From the NCBI RefSeq assembly GCF_004114535.1, contig NZ_LBJC01000005.1:186001-250000 (forward strand): a stretch of DNA of 64,000 nucleotides, given 5' to 3'. The notes below the pieces were generated by a model. That model ran no database searches. It was given only the letters and a program-made list of their open reading frames with translations, and was not told the DNA's origin. This DNA is from Bradyrhizobium nanningense (GTDB lineage: Bacteria > Pseudomonadota > Alphaproteobacteria > Rhizobiales > Xanthobacteraceae). Position 1 is the stretch's first letter. Each line of letters opens with the position of its first letter. Positions 34,366 to 43,293 of the stretch are shown here, piece by piece. Made by a program: the position numbers and the translations under genes.

Positions 34366-35082
34366 CTAGCCATCGGCGGGTGCCGCGCCCCGCACTTCGT
34401 CAAAATGCTTCTTCACCCAATCGTTGCAGCAGCAGGCTCTGGCATCGAGCGCCGCTGCGTCGAGGATCAGGATGGCGCCGCGGCGGGTGGCGAGGATGCG
34501 CCTCGCCTTGAACATCTGGATGACGCGGCTGGCATAGCTGCGAGAGACGCCCAGCATGCCCGCGAGTTGCTCGTGGGTGAGGGGAATCTCGGCTTGGCCG
34601 ATATGTTCCTGCGCGGAGATGATCCACTTGGCGGCGCGCTGCTCGATCGAATGCGCGGCGTTGCAGGCCGCGGTCTGCAGCAATTGCGCAAACTGGCAGT
34701 CGGCATAGCGCGAAAACACCTCTTGCAGCGCGGCCGACCGCTGCTGCGCCTGCTCGAGCGCGCGCAGCGGCAGCCGAACGAGCGTGCCGCCCAGCTTCAC
34801 GACGATGCGGGAATAGGCGAGTGAGGGATTGCGGCCGGCGGCGACGCCCACCGCACCCTCGCGTCCCACCAGCAGGCTTTCGACCTCGCGATCATCCTCG
34901 ACCGGAACGGCGAACGACACGAGCGTGGGGCCGCAGGGGAAATGAACCGCCGCCACGGCGTCGCCGGCGTGATGCAGGATGTGGCTGGCCTCGACTTCGA
35001 CCGGCTGGAGGTAGGGTGCGAGAAGTTCGAAATCTCGGGGAGTGAGCTGCCGGAGCAGATCGTTCTGGGGCCGACCGGTCAC
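34366..35082 (-). CDS. Crp/Fnr family regulator (third), Cys-triplet C-terminus
   Basis: 238 residues from a GTG start (MTGRPQNDLL). The N-terminal barrel is divergent (EASHILHHAGDAVAAVHFPC) and the C-terminal helix-turn-helix is LTHEQLAGMLGVSRSYASRV. This is a different subgroup from the other two. After the DNA-binding domain the sequence ARACCCNDWVKKHF carries three consecutive cysteines, suggesting a metal or redox site, though this is only a possibility. It converges with the second regulator, stops 13 bases apart. A palindrome lies 60 bases upstream. Confidence 0.9.
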   Translation of the reverse strand: MTGRPQNDLLRQLTPRDFELLAPYLQPVEVEASHILHHAGDAVAAVHFPCGPTLVSFAVPVEDDREVESLLVGREGAVGVAAGRNPSLAYSRIVVKLGGTLVRLPLRALEQAQQRSAALQEVFSRYADCQFAQLLQTAACNAAHSIEQRAAKWIISAQEHIGQAEIPLTHEQLAGMLGVSRSYASRVIQMFKARRILATRRGAILILDAAALDARACCCNDWVKKHFDEVRGAAPADG

Positions 35083-35411
35083 AGTTTCTTCTCTTGGCTG
35101 GCCGGGAATCGGCGCCGCTCAGAACCCTACGTTTCCGTGGCGGAACCAACGGTTCCAAAGTGCACACAAGGCCTCACTGAGGGCCGAAAAGTTCGCGCGC
35201 CGGCTTTCCGGAATCCGGAAATTGTGGGAGCAGGCCGCTTGCACGCCGGCCCGGCCGCGTGGGTCTTCGCGAGGTCTGTTCAGGAGTGAACATAGCGGGC
35301 ATGCGGATTGGCGTAGCGTGTCGGCGCCAGGCGCCGCACCCCGTGCGTTTTGCCCGACGGACCGCCGGGATCCGCCCGAACGCCGCCGGGTCCGAGGGGT
35401 GGCGATGATCG
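35083..35411. other. intergenic region with palindrome GGAACC-AAC-GGTTCC
   Basis: About 330 bases without a credible gene. At 35142-35156 a perfect 6-base-arm palindrome with a 3-base centre lies 60 bases before the third Crp/Fnr start and could be an operator. GGAAC also recalls the -35 element of EcfG promoters, but no matching CGTT -10 element was found at 16-18 bases on either strand. Confidence 0.4.
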
Positions 35412-35648
35412 TCACCCGACCCGTGCTTCGCGGTCCGCTGTGGATCGGCGTTCGGCCGCGTGCGCGCGATAGGCGTCGATCGCCCTGTTGGCGAGCATCA
35501 GCTGCCGGCGCTCGCCGGCCCTGAGCTGGGCTTCGATCGCGTCGAGAAGGAAGTTCGCGCTCTCGTCCGGCGGGCCGAGCTCGCCGCTCTGCTCCAGGCA
35601 GCTCCAGGCGATGAAGAATGCGCTTTCGACAGTGCAGCGAATGGACAT
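35412..35648 (-). CDS. hypothetical 78-residue protein
   Basis: Starts MSIRCTVESAFFIAWSCLEQ and continues through a helical, charged region (ANFLLDAIEAQLRAGERRQL, ANRAIDAYRAHAAE). The internal residue pattern (FLLDAIEAQ, RAIDAY) looks like real protein, not a shadow frame. No ribosome site is seen and no domain recognised. It lies 77 bases downstream of the alcohol dehydrogenase gene on the same strand. Function unknown. Confidence 0.5.
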   Translation of the reverse strand: MSIRCTVESAFFIAWSCLEQSGELGPPDESANFLLDAIEAQLRAGERRQLMLANRAIDAYRAHAAERRSTADREARVG

Positions 35649-35725
35649 GCGCTGCCAACGCGGCGGGGTCGAAGGCGTTCCGTGCGGCGGGCGCAACTTG
35701 CGTCGGGCCCGCAGCCAGCGATCGG

Positions 35726-36784
35726 TCAGTTCTTCAGCACGATGCGGCCGACGACCTTGCCGGCACGAAGCTCGTCGATCCATTTCTGGACGTCGCCCAT
35801 CGGCTCCTCGCGCATCGGCGTCGGCTTGATCTTGCCGGCGCGCGCCAGCGCCATCAGCTCGTGGGCCTCAGCGAGCGTGCCGACCATGAAGCCCTCGATG
35901 GTCATGCGCTTATAGACCCACTGCACCATCGGCAGCGTGAACTGGCCGCCCATCAGGCCGGAGACCACGATCTTGCCGCCGCGCGCGGCGACTGCGACCG
36001 CAAAGGCCATCGACTTCTCGTTGCCGGCGAAATCGACGATCTCATCGAAGCCGCCTTCGGTCTCCTTCAGGATGCGCTTGATCACGTCGAGCTCGGACGG
36101 GTCGTAGGCGACTGCGGCACCGTTGTTTAGCGCGGTGTCGCGCGCGGCCGGCGAGAGGTCGGCGACCGTGATCGGTTGCTTGAACATCGCCTGGGCGAAC
36201 GACAGTCCCATCATGCCGACGCCGCCGAGACCGATCAGCAAGAGGTTGCGCTGGCGCGGACGGTCGACCAGGCGCTTGAGCGCGCCATAGGCGGTGACGC
36301 CGGAGCACATCAGCGTCGCGGCCTGGTTGACGGGCAGGGGGTCGTAGTCGAGCAGATATTTCGCGTCGGGCACCAGCACGTGGGTGGCAAAGCCTCCGTC
36401 GATGGAGACGCCGAGGAACCGCTGCTTCACGCAGAGATTCTCGTCGCCATTGGCGCAATCGCGGCACTGGCCGCAGCCGATCCAGGGGAAGACGGCTTTC
36501 TTCGTGCCGACGAGGCTTGCCGGCACGTCGGGGCCGACCTCGTCGACCACGCCGGCGATCTCGTGGCCCAGCGTGAACGGCAGCGTCATGCCGCGCGTGG
36601 TGTCGAGCTTCCTGCCGCCGCCGAGATCGGCATAGCCGTCCTGGATGTGCAGGTCGGAATGGCAGAGGCCGCAGCGCTCGATGCGCACCAGCACCTCGCG
36701 TCCTTGCGGCTTCGGTGTGTCGACGATGGTCTCGCACAAGGGCGCGTCGAACTTGACCAGGGACTGCCTGCGCATCAGCGCCAT
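35726..36784 (-). CDS. zinc-dependent alcohol dehydrogenase
   Basis: 352 residues of the medium-chain dehydrogenase family. Catalytic zinc ligands are in GLCHSDLH and GHEIAGVVDEVG; the structural zinc lobe reads CGQCRDCANGDENLC with four cysteines; the Rossmann loop is LLIGLGGVGMMGLSF. It oxidises an alcohol with NAD(P) in the cytosol; the substrate is not predictable. GGAGGAAAG forms a strong ribosome site. It follows rsmA by only 23 bases, so it may be read from the lpt-surA-pdxA-rsmA transcript despite being functionally unrelated. Confidence 0.93.
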   Translation of the reverse strand: MALMRRQSLVKFDAPLCETIVDTPKPQGREVLVRIERCGLCHSDLHIQDGYADLGGGRKLDTTRGMTLPFTLGHEIAGVVDEVGPDVPASLVGTKKAVFPWIGCGQCRDCANGDENLCVKQRFLGVSIDGGFATHVLVPDAKYLLDYDPLPVNQAATLMCSGVTAYGALKRLVDRPRQRNLLLIGLGGVGMMGLSFAQAMFKQPITVADLSPAARDTALNNGAAVAYDPSELDVIKRILKETEGGFDEIVDFAGNEKSMAFAVAVAARGGKIVVSGLMGGQFTLPMVQWVYKRMTIEGFMVGTLAEAHELMALARAGKIKPTPMREEPMGDVQKWIDELRAGKVVGRIVLKN

Positions 36785-36807
36785 TTTCTTTCCTCCGGAA
36801 TTCTTGG

Positions 36808-37665
36808 TTACTCGGTTTCGCTGCGTATATCCGCCAATTCGCGCGCCATGGCAACAAAGCCCGATATCGGAATGGTCTCCGCGCGCCGCGTCGCATCGAC
36901 GCCGGCGGCCTGCGCAAGCCGCGCCGGATCGACGCCGAGCGACTTCAGGCTCTGCCGCAGCATCTTGCGGCGCTGGCCGAAGGCGCTGGCTGCGACCTGT
37001 TCGAGCAGCTTGCGATCACACGGCAGCGGTTCTGCGCGCGGCTTGAGGCGCACGACGGAGGAGGTGACCTTCGGTGGCGGCACGAAGGCGGACGGCGCAA
37101 TGTCGAACAGGATCTTGGTCTCACAGCGCCAATTGGCGAGCACGCCGAGCCGGCCATAGGCCTCCTCGTCCTCGTGCGCCACGATGCGCTCGCCGACCTC
37201 GCGCTGGAACATCAACACCATCATGTCGTACCAGGGCGGCCAGGGCTCGGTGGTAAGCCAGTTGATCAAGAGCTGGGTCGCGATGTTATAGGGCAGGTTG
37301 GCGACGATCTTTGCTCGTTCGCCAGCGAGCAGCGGGCGGGGATCGAATGTCATGGCGTCGCCATGCACGATCTCGAGCCTGTCAGGGTAGCGCGCGGAAA
37401 TATCTTGCAAGGCTGGGATCGCGCGCTCGTCGTGCTCGATGGCGATGACGCGTTTGGCGCCGAGCGCGAGAAGCGCGCGCGTCAGCCCGCCCGGGCCGGG
37501 GCCGATCTCGACGATGGTGGAGTCCTCGAGGGGCGCTGCGGCGCGCGCGATGCGCGCAGTGAGATTGAGATCGAGCAGAAAATTCTGGCCGAGCGATTTG
37601 CGCGCCGACAGCGCGTGCCGGCGAATGACCTCGCGCAGCGGCGGGAGGTCGTCGATCGCGCTCAT
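36808..37665 (-). CDS. rsmA: 16S rRNA (adenine(1518)-N(6)/adenine(1519)-N(6))-dimethyltransferase
   Basis: Also called KsgA. It dimethylates two adjacent adenines in helix 45 of 16S rRNA late in 30S assembly. Motifs are [12 protein letters not shown] at the N-terminus, the SAM loop [18 protein letters not shown] and motif [13 protein letters not shown]. At 285 residues it is standard. The ATG overlaps the pdxA stop (ATGA), so translation is coupled in the pdxA-rsmA pair, as in many Proteobacteria. Confidence 0.97.
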   Translation of the reverse strand: MSAIDDLPPLREVIRRHALSARKSLGQNFLLDLNLTARIARAAAPLEDSTIVEIGPGPGGLTRALLALGAKRVIAIEHDERAIPALQDISARYPDRLEIVHGDAMTFDPRPLLAGERAKIVANLPYNIATQLLINWLTTEPWPPWYDMMVLMFQREVGERIVAHEDEEAYGRLGVLANWRCETKILFDIAPSAFVPPPKVTSSVVRLKPRAEPLPCDRKLLEQVAASAFGQRRKMLRQSLKSLGVDPARLAQAAGVDATRRAETIPISGFVAMARELADIRSETE

Positions 37666-38702
37666 TTGTCTTGCGAAGCCGCCATGCGGCTGGCGAGCCG
37701 GAGCGCTGCGATCAGGCTCGCCGGATTGGCCTTGGCCGTGCCGGCGATGTCGAAGGCGGTGCCGTGATCGGGCGAGGTGCGGACGAAGGGCAGGCCGAGC
37801 GTGACGTTGACCGCGTTGTCGAAGGCGACCGTCTTGATCGGGATCAGCGCCTGGTCGTGATACATGCAGATGGCGCAGTCATAGGTGCTGCGCGCGGCCT
37901 CGTGGAACATGGTGTCGGCGGGCAGCGGGCCCCTGGTCTCGATGCCGTCGCCGCGTAGCGTCCTGAGCGCGGGGGCGATGATGGTCTGCTCCTCGTGGCC
38001 GAGCGAGCCGTCCTCGCCGGCATGCGGATTGAGGCCGGAGACCGCGATGCGCGGCCGCGCGATTCCGAAGCGGGATTTCAGTTCGGTTGCGACGATGCGC
38101 ACGGTCGAGACGATCAGCTCGCTGGTGAGCTCTCCCAGCGCATCGCGGAGCGAGACGTGAATGGTCACGGGCACCACGGCGAGTTGCGGCGACCACAGCA
38201 TCATCACCGGCTGCGGCACGCGCCCGTTCTCTGCGGCGAGCTCGGCGAGGAATTCGGTGTGGCCGGGATGACGGAAGCCTGAGCGGTAGAGCACGCTCTT
38301 GGCGATCGGATTGGTGACGATTGCGCCGGCGCGGCCCTCGCGAACATCGGTGACCGCCTGCCGGATCGAGGCGAGTGCGGCCGGCGCACTTGATGCGTCG
38401 GGCTTGCCGGGCTCGGCGGTCGCGCGCTCGCCGGTGGCGACCACGGGCAGGGCATCGATGAAGGCAGAAGCGGCTTCGCCGGGACTCACCGCCGCGGTCC
38501 TGATCTCGGCCCCCAGCGATGGAGCGAGCGCCTTGGCGCGGCGCGCGATCAACGCCTCGTCACCGAGCAGATAGAAGGCGGGCAGGTTCAGCTCGCGGCG
38601 TCGCAGCCAGGCTGCGATCGTGATGTCGGGGCCGATGCCGGCGGGCTCTCCCAGGGTCAGGGCAAGGGGAAGGGGAAGCGGCTTTGCTGCGCGATCGGCC
38701 AT
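37662..38702 (-). CDS. pdxA: 4-hydroxythreonine-4-phosphate dehydrogenase
   Basis: Oxidises 4-phosphohydroxy-L-threonine on the way to pyridoxine phosphate. The start is [20 protein letters not shown]; the family [11 protein letters not shown] motif follows, and metal ligands are in [19 protein letters not shown] and [11 protein letters not shown]. 346 residues is normal. Its start overlaps the surA stop by one base and its stop overlaps rsmA, making surA-pdxA-rsmA one coupled unit. A 49-codon upstream extension in frame lies inside surA and is rejected. Confidence 0.97.
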   Translation of the reverse strand: MADRAAKPLPLPLALTLGEPAGIGPDITIAAWLRRRELNLPAFYLLGDEALIARRAKALAPSLGAEIRTAAVSPGEAASAFIDALPVVATGERATAEPGKPDASSAPAALASIRQAVTDVREGRAGAIVTNPIAKSVLYRSGFRHPGHTEFLAELAAENGRVPQPVMMLWSPQLAVVPVTIHVSLRDALGELTSELIVSTVRIVATELKSRFGIARPRIAVSGLNPHAGEDGSLGHEEQTIIAPALRTLRGDGIETRGPLPADTMFHEAARSTYDCAICMYHDQALIPIKTVAFDNAVNVTLGLPFVRTSPDHGTAFDIAGTAKANPASLIAALRLASRMAASQDK

Positions 38703-39655
38703 CAGCGGTGGTTGCGATATTCGATCATCGCCGCCTTGCGGAGCTCGTCGAGATAGGCCTTCTGGGTCTTCTCGTACTTCTCCTGATACATCTTCTCGCG
38801 GACCTCGCGCTTCTTCGGCGTGTCGATCATGGTCGGCTTGCGCGAGCACAGCACCACCATCTCGATGCCGTTCTTGGTCATCTCGGGCGCGGTCAGGTGG
38901 CCGATCGGGGTATCGTCGAGCACCTTGCGCAGCGCTTCCGGCAGTTCCGCGGTGGTCTTGGTGACGCTGTCGCGAATGGTGGCGTTCGGCGTCGAGCGGA
39001 ACAGCGAATTGGCTTCCTCGCAGCTTCCGACGCGCGCACGGTAGCTCTCGGCTTCCTTCTTCCGGGTCTCCAGGAACGCCGCGGACGAGCCGCGCGGCAC
39101 GATCAGCACGATCGGCTGCATCTTGTATTCGGTGCCTTCGATCTGAAGCTTGTCGCCGGTCTCGGCCTGCACGGCCTGCGCGACGTCGCGTTCGCCGACC
39201 AGCAGCTTCTCCTTGAAGCGGCCGCGCACGAGGCTGGTCCAGACCATCTCGGCCTTCATGCGGGCCTTCAGCGTTTCGGGGCGGACGCCTTTGGATTCGA
39301 GCGACTTGGTGAGCTGGTCCGGCGTGATGCGCATGCGTTGCGCCATGCCCTCGTAGGACTGGTTGAGGTCGGAGACGCCGGGATCGACCCCGTACTTCCT
39401 GCCCTCCTTGGTCTTCACCTTGTCGTCGATCAGCTCGTTGATGACGTCCTGCCGGCTCGGGGTCTTCTGCGTCGTCAGCTGGTCGAGCTTGGAGCGCTGC
39501 TCGATGTCGAAATCGGTGATCGGATCGCCGTTGACCATGACGACGATGTTCTGCGCTCGCGACGGCGAGGGCAGTCCGGTCAGGATCAGTCCGGCACTGA
39601 TGGCGAGCAGGAGGCGGAAGACGGGCAATGGAGTCGTCATGATTGTCGCTCGCAT
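38702..39655 (-). CDS. surA: SurA-like periplasmic chaperone
   Basis: 317 residues with a signal peptide (LPVFRLLLAISAGLILTGLP, cleavage after SRAQ) and a SurA N-terminal domain (IVVMVNGDPITDFDIEQRSK, INELIDDKVKTKEGRKYG). Only one parvulin-like region follows (residues about 170-280, ending GIEMVVLCSRKP), and it looks degenerate, as in other alphaproteobacterial SurA-like proteins; isomerase activity is doubtful. SurA escorts outer-membrane proteins such as LptD through the periplasm, and its gene lies directly downstream of lptD here. An internal ATG at codon 6 is an alternative start. Confidence 0.9.
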   Translation of the reverse strand: MRATIMTTPLPVFRLLLAISAGLILTGLPSPSRAQNIVVMVNGDPITDFDIEQRSKLDQLTTQKTPSRQDVINELIDDKVKTKEGRKYGVDPGVSDLNQSYEGMAQRMRITPDQLTKSLESKGVRPETLKARMKAEMVWTSLVRGRFKEKLLVGERDVAQAVQAETGDKLQIEGTEYKMQPIVLIVPRGSSAAFLETRKKEAESYRARVGSCEEANSLFRSTPNATIRDSVTKTTAELPEALRKVLDDTPIGHLTAPEMTKNGIEMVVLCSRKPTMIDTPKKREVREKMYQEKYEKTQKAYLDELRKAAMIEYRNHR

Positions 39656-39709
39656 GTCAGCCGCGTCGAGCCTGTGATGGGGGCAAGCGCGGCCGGCACT
39701 TCAAACCGT

Positions 39710-42196
39710 TCACTGGAGGCCGGAGGAACTGCTGGTCGTCGACGAGTTCGCCAGCGTGCGCAGGCCGATCTGGAACATGAACGCGTGGCTCAGCACGGGC
39801 GGCGTGGTGCCCGCAGAATAACTATACGAAGTTACGTAGTTCGCCGCCAGCACGAAGCAATCGTCGACATAGCCGGCACCGACCACATATTGGTTGATCT
39901 TGTTGGCCTCGAGATCCCACCGCGCCGAGCCCGACACCACCCAGTTGTTCGCGATTTTCAGCGATCCCGAGGTCAGGATGCCCTGACGGCGGGTCAGATA
40001 GCCGAGCTCCGGCTGCGCTGCGTAACTGCCGTACAGCATGCTGACCGACCAGCGATTGAAGTTGGCGCGGCCCTCCGCCTCGAAGCGTTGCACGTTCCAG
40101 GTCTGCTCGTCCATGCGGGAGCGGATGCTGAACGTGTAGGTGCTGTTGGGCGAATAGCTGGCGCTCGCGACGTAATCGGAACGCGGCTTGTCCAGGCCGG
40201 AATTGATGCCCGTATTGATGGTGTCCTGGACCGCGAAGGAATTCATGCCGAACAGCTGGTAGGACTGGCCGAACAGCACCTTGACGGCGCCGCCCTTGTC
40301 GAATTGCGTGGTGGACTGCACGCCGACATTGGCGCGGCCGCCGCCCTCGACGCGGTCGTAGCCGGAGAACTTGTCGACGCTGAAAAGGTTCGATGCGTCG
40401 AACACCATGCTCTGGGCGTCCTCGTTCGGGAGCTTGCCGGCATAGGTCTCGTTCGGCCGGATGATGATCTGCGCGATCGGCTCGACCGTGGTCGATCCCC
40501 AGGGCTGAATGTTGATGAAGGGGTAGCGATATTCGAGGCCCACGGTCGGCATCAGGCGGAAAGCCTGGGTGTCGCCGACGGGAAGATAGTTCGACACGCC
40601 CGGCTGGTTGGAGACCGAGGAGTTGATCGCGTCGGCGCGGAGGCTCGCGAACGGCGTCCAGATCTGGCCGAGCGGGTCGGTGAAGGACTTGCGCCATTGC
40701 GCTTCCGCCGTGAGGCGGGTGTAGGTGCCGGGGAAGCCGCGGAGCAGGCACTGCGAGGGCGTGCGGGCCAGCGGATCGGCCGATGCCGTCGTGCACAGGC
40801 TGTTGGTGTTGGCGATCGTCGTGATCGGATCGAACACCGCCTGATCGCGCGACAGGTTCACGAAATTGGTCTTGTAGCTGAACTCGCCGCCGAAGACCGG
40901 ATAGTTGAGCACGTTGGAATAGTCGATCACCGGATAGACGATCGGCACCTGGCTCTGGTTGCCCGAATAGCTCAGCCAGTACATCGTGCGCGCGTCGAAG
41001 AAGCTGCGGTTGCCGACACCGGTCAGATAGAGCTGCGACAGCGCCTCCGTCGGCAGCAGCAGGAACGAGCCGAGCGGATCGCGGTACTGATAGAGGCGGT
41101 AGTCCGAGAAGAAATAATAGTCGGACATCAGGACGCCGTCCCAGCCCCAGACCCATTTGTCGTTCAGCGCGAACTGACCCTTGGTGTCGATGGCGCCGCG
41201 GAACTGGCGGTCGCCGGGCTGCCCGGCAAACGCGCCGGGATCGAGCTGGTCGATGCCATAGGCGCGGATCTGGTAGGCGCCGTCGATCAGGCGCTGGCGG
41301 AACTCGCCCTGCAGCAGCACGCCTTGCCGCGACAAGAAGCGGGGCGTGATGGTCGCGTCCATGTCGGGCGCGATCGCCCAATAATAGGGAACCTCGACGC
41401 CATAGCCCGTGTTGGTCGTGCCGGAAATGTAGCCCGGCATCAGGAAGCCGCTCTTGCGCTTCACGGTCGGGTCGGGCGTCGAGAAATAGGGCATGTAGGC
41501 GAGCGGCACGCCGAAGAATTCGAGCTGGGCCGTCTCGAAATACAGCATCTTCTCCTGCTGGTCGTGGATGATGCGCGCACCCTTGACCTGCCACAGCGGC
41601 GGCTTCTTCGGATCGTCCCGACAGGGCGCGCAGGCCGTGTAGACGCCGTTCTCGAACACCGTGTAATTGCCGCTGGAGCGGTCGGCGCGGCTCGCGGCCA
41701 TGCGGGTCTGGTCGGCGGTGTCCACGCGCAGCGAATCGACGAAACCGTCGCGGTAATCGTCGGAGAGATCCATGATCTCGGCATAGGTGATCTTGCCGTC
41801 GGCATCCGTCATGCGGATGTTGCCTTCGGCATGCAGCCGCTTGGTCTTCTGGTCGTAGATGACCCTGTCGGCCTCGACGCTGGTGCCGTTGTAGAACAGC
41901 TGGACATTACCGACCGCGGAGACGCGCGAATTGTTGTAGTCGTAATCGACCTCGGTCGCCTGAACCAGCATCTGGTTGTCGTTGGCGGCCTTCGCCGGCT
42001 TCGGACGCGGCGGCAGCGGATTGTAGGTGTATTGGGCGGAGGCCGGCGCCACGGCGGCAACATCGATCAGCGCGCCGAGCGATGCCACGGCAGCGACAGC
42101 CATCACGAGCCTGCGAATGGACCAGCCACACCCGTTCGCGCGCATCACAATGCGGCGCGTCAAACGAGACACGGGTCCTCGACGGACGGCAGTCAC
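39710..42196 (-). CDS. lptD: LPS-assembly outer-membrane protein LptD
   Basis: Inserts lipopolysaccharide into the outer leaflet. The N-terminal OstA/LptA-like jellyroll (VQATEVDYDYNNSRVSAVGN, LHAEGNIRMTDADGKITYAE) is followed by a large beta-barrel ending in an aromatic-rich strand (FMFQIGLRTLANS). I place the start at a GTG that overlaps the lptG stop (TAGTG) and has AGGAGG 7 bases upstream; an ATG 17 codons later (MRANGCGWSIRRLVMAVAAV) would give a tidier signal peptide and remains possible. Either gives about 811-828 residues, normal for the family. Confidence 0.95.
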   Translation of the reverse strand: MTAVRRGPVSRLTRRIVMRANGCGWSIRRLVMAVAAVASLGALIDVAAVAPASAQYTYNPLPPRPKPAKAANDNQMLVQATEVDYDYNNSRVSAVGNVQLFYNGTSVEADRVIYDQKTKRLHAEGNIRMTDADGKITYAEIMDLSDDYRDGFVDSLRVDTADQTRMAASRADRSSGNYTVFENGVYTACAPCRDDPKKPPLWQVKGARIIHDQQEKMLYFETAQLEFFGVPLAYMPYFSTPDPTVKRKSGFLMPGYISGTTNTGYGVEVPYYWAIAPDMDATITPRFLSRQGVLLQGEFRQRLIDGAYQIRAYGIDQLDPGAFAGQPGDRQFRGAIDTKGQFALNDKWVWGWDGVLMSDYYFFSDYRLYQYRDPLGSFLLLPTEALSQLYLTGVGNRSFFDARTMYWLSYSGNQSQVPIVYPVIDYSNVLNYPVFGGEFSYKTNFVNLSRDQAVFDPITTIANTNSLCTTASADPLARTPSQCLLRGFPGTYTRLTAEAQWRKSFTDPLGQIWTPFASLRADAINSSVSNQPGVSNYLPVGDTQAFRLMPTVGLEYRYPFINIQPWGSTTVEPIAQIIIRPNETYAGKLPNEDAQSMVFDASNLFSVDKFSGYDRVEGGGRANVGVQSTTQFDKGGAVKVLFGQSYQLFGMNSFAVQDTINTGINSGLDKPRSDYVASASYSPNSTYTFSIRSRMDEQTWNVQRFEAEGRANFNRWSVSMLYGSYAAQPELGYLTRRQGILTSGSLKIANNWVVSGSARWDLEANKINQYVVGAGYVDDCFVLAANYVTSYSYSAGTTPPVLSHAFMFQIGLRTLANSSTTSSSSGLQ

Positions 42197-43293
42197 TAAC
42201 CGTCCTCCTGGTACAACAAGGCCAAAAAGCCGGTCAGGCCGCCCACCACCACGGGCAACCACGCCGCAGCGATCGGATGCATCAACTCAGCCTTGCTCAA
42301 GTCTTCAGTCACTTTCGACAGAACGTAGAGCAGAAAGCCTGCGCCCACGCCACTCAAAACCATCTTTTGCACGCCGCCCATCCGGAAGAAGCGCAACGAC
42401 ACGGAGGCCGCGAGCATCACCATGGCTGCAAGCAAAAACGGCTGTGCCAGAAGCTTCTGATACTGGAGTCGGTATCCGGCTGTCGCGAAGCCCGAGCTTT
42501 CGGACGAGCGGATGTAGCTCGGTAGTTGCCAAAAGGACACAGTCTCGGGGGTGGAAAAGCTGTTGCGGACCTGGGCCTCGGTCAGCGTCGTCGGAATCTC
42601 CAAGGTGGCCTGGTCGATCGGCGGGGCATCAAGCGAGAAGCGGCGGACGCCCTTGAACAGCCAGCGGCCGGACTCGAGCGTCGCCTCGCGCGCCTCGACC
42701 CGTTCCTTGAAGTGCTGGTCAGGGTCGAACCGGAATAGCGTGAGCCCGGTGAGCCGGACGCCCTGCTGCTCGCTGCGCGCCGCATTGATGATCGTCTGGC
42801 CGTCGTTGGTCACCTGATTGAGCCAGAAGCCGGAGGCGTCCTGGATGCCGCCGCCGGGCGCCGAGCCGAACAGCTCGGCCTCCATGCGCTTGGAGGCTTC
42901 GCGTAAGTTGGCGGACATCGGATTGTAGGCGGCGGTGGCGATCACCCCGATCAGCAGCGCGCTGCCGAGCGCCGGCGAGATGAACTGCCATGCGGAGACG
43001 CCGGCGGCGCGCGCAACCACGAGCTCGAGCCGGCGCGAGAGCGCGAGATAGCAGGTCATGGCGCCGATCAGCATGCAGAACGGCGTCAGCTTCTCCAGAA
43101 GCTGCGGCACCCGGAACAGCGAGGTCTCGGCCACCATGAGCGCCGAGGCGGAGGCCAACCCCGAGGTCTTGCGCACCATCTCGATGTAGTCGACCAGCAC
43201 CAGCAGCAGGAAAATGCCCGCGAACACGCCGAGCGCCGCGATCACGAAGCGGCCGGCGAAATAGCGCCCGAGTGTGTTGGTGAGCATGCTCAT
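42196..43293 (-). CDS. lptG: LPS export permease LptG
   Basis: 365 residues of the LptF/LptG family: three membrane segments at each end and a periplasmic jellyroll between. It forms the LptB2FG complex that extracts LPS from the inner membrane. The start MSMLTNTLGRYFAGRFVIAA overlaps the lptF stop (ATGA). Upstream in-frame sequence lies inside lptF and is excluded. It precedes lptD with a one-base overlap. Confidence 0.95.
   Translation of the reverse strand: MSMLTNTLGRYFAGRFVIAALGVFAGIFLLLVLVDYIEMVRKTSGLASASALMVAETSLFRVPQLLEKLTPFCMLIGAMTCYLALSRRLELVVARAAGVSAWQFISPALGSALLIGVIATAAYNPMSANLREASKRMEAELFGSAPGGGIQDASGFWLNQVTNDGQTIINAARSEQQGVRLTGLTLFRFDPDQHFKERVEAREATLESGRWLFKGVRRFSLDAPPIDQATLEIPTTLTEAQVRNSFSTPETVSFWQLPSYIRSSESSGFATAGYRLQYQKLLAQPFLLAAMVMLAASVSLRFFRMGGVQKMVLSGVGAGFLLYVLSKVTEDLSKAELMHPIAAAWLPVVVGGLTGFLALLYQEDG

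Noticed and set aside
35142..35180. GGAACC in the third Crp/Fnr upstream region as an EcfG general-stress promoter
   Set aside because: No CGTT-like -10 element at 16-18 bases on either strand; kept only as a palindrome.
38684..42199. An uninterrupted plus-strand frame of over 1,100 codons opposite surA and lptD
   Set aside because: It lies wholly antisense to two well-recognised genes, its translation is Arg/His/Asp/Val-rich without domains, and long antisense frames are expected at this GC content.
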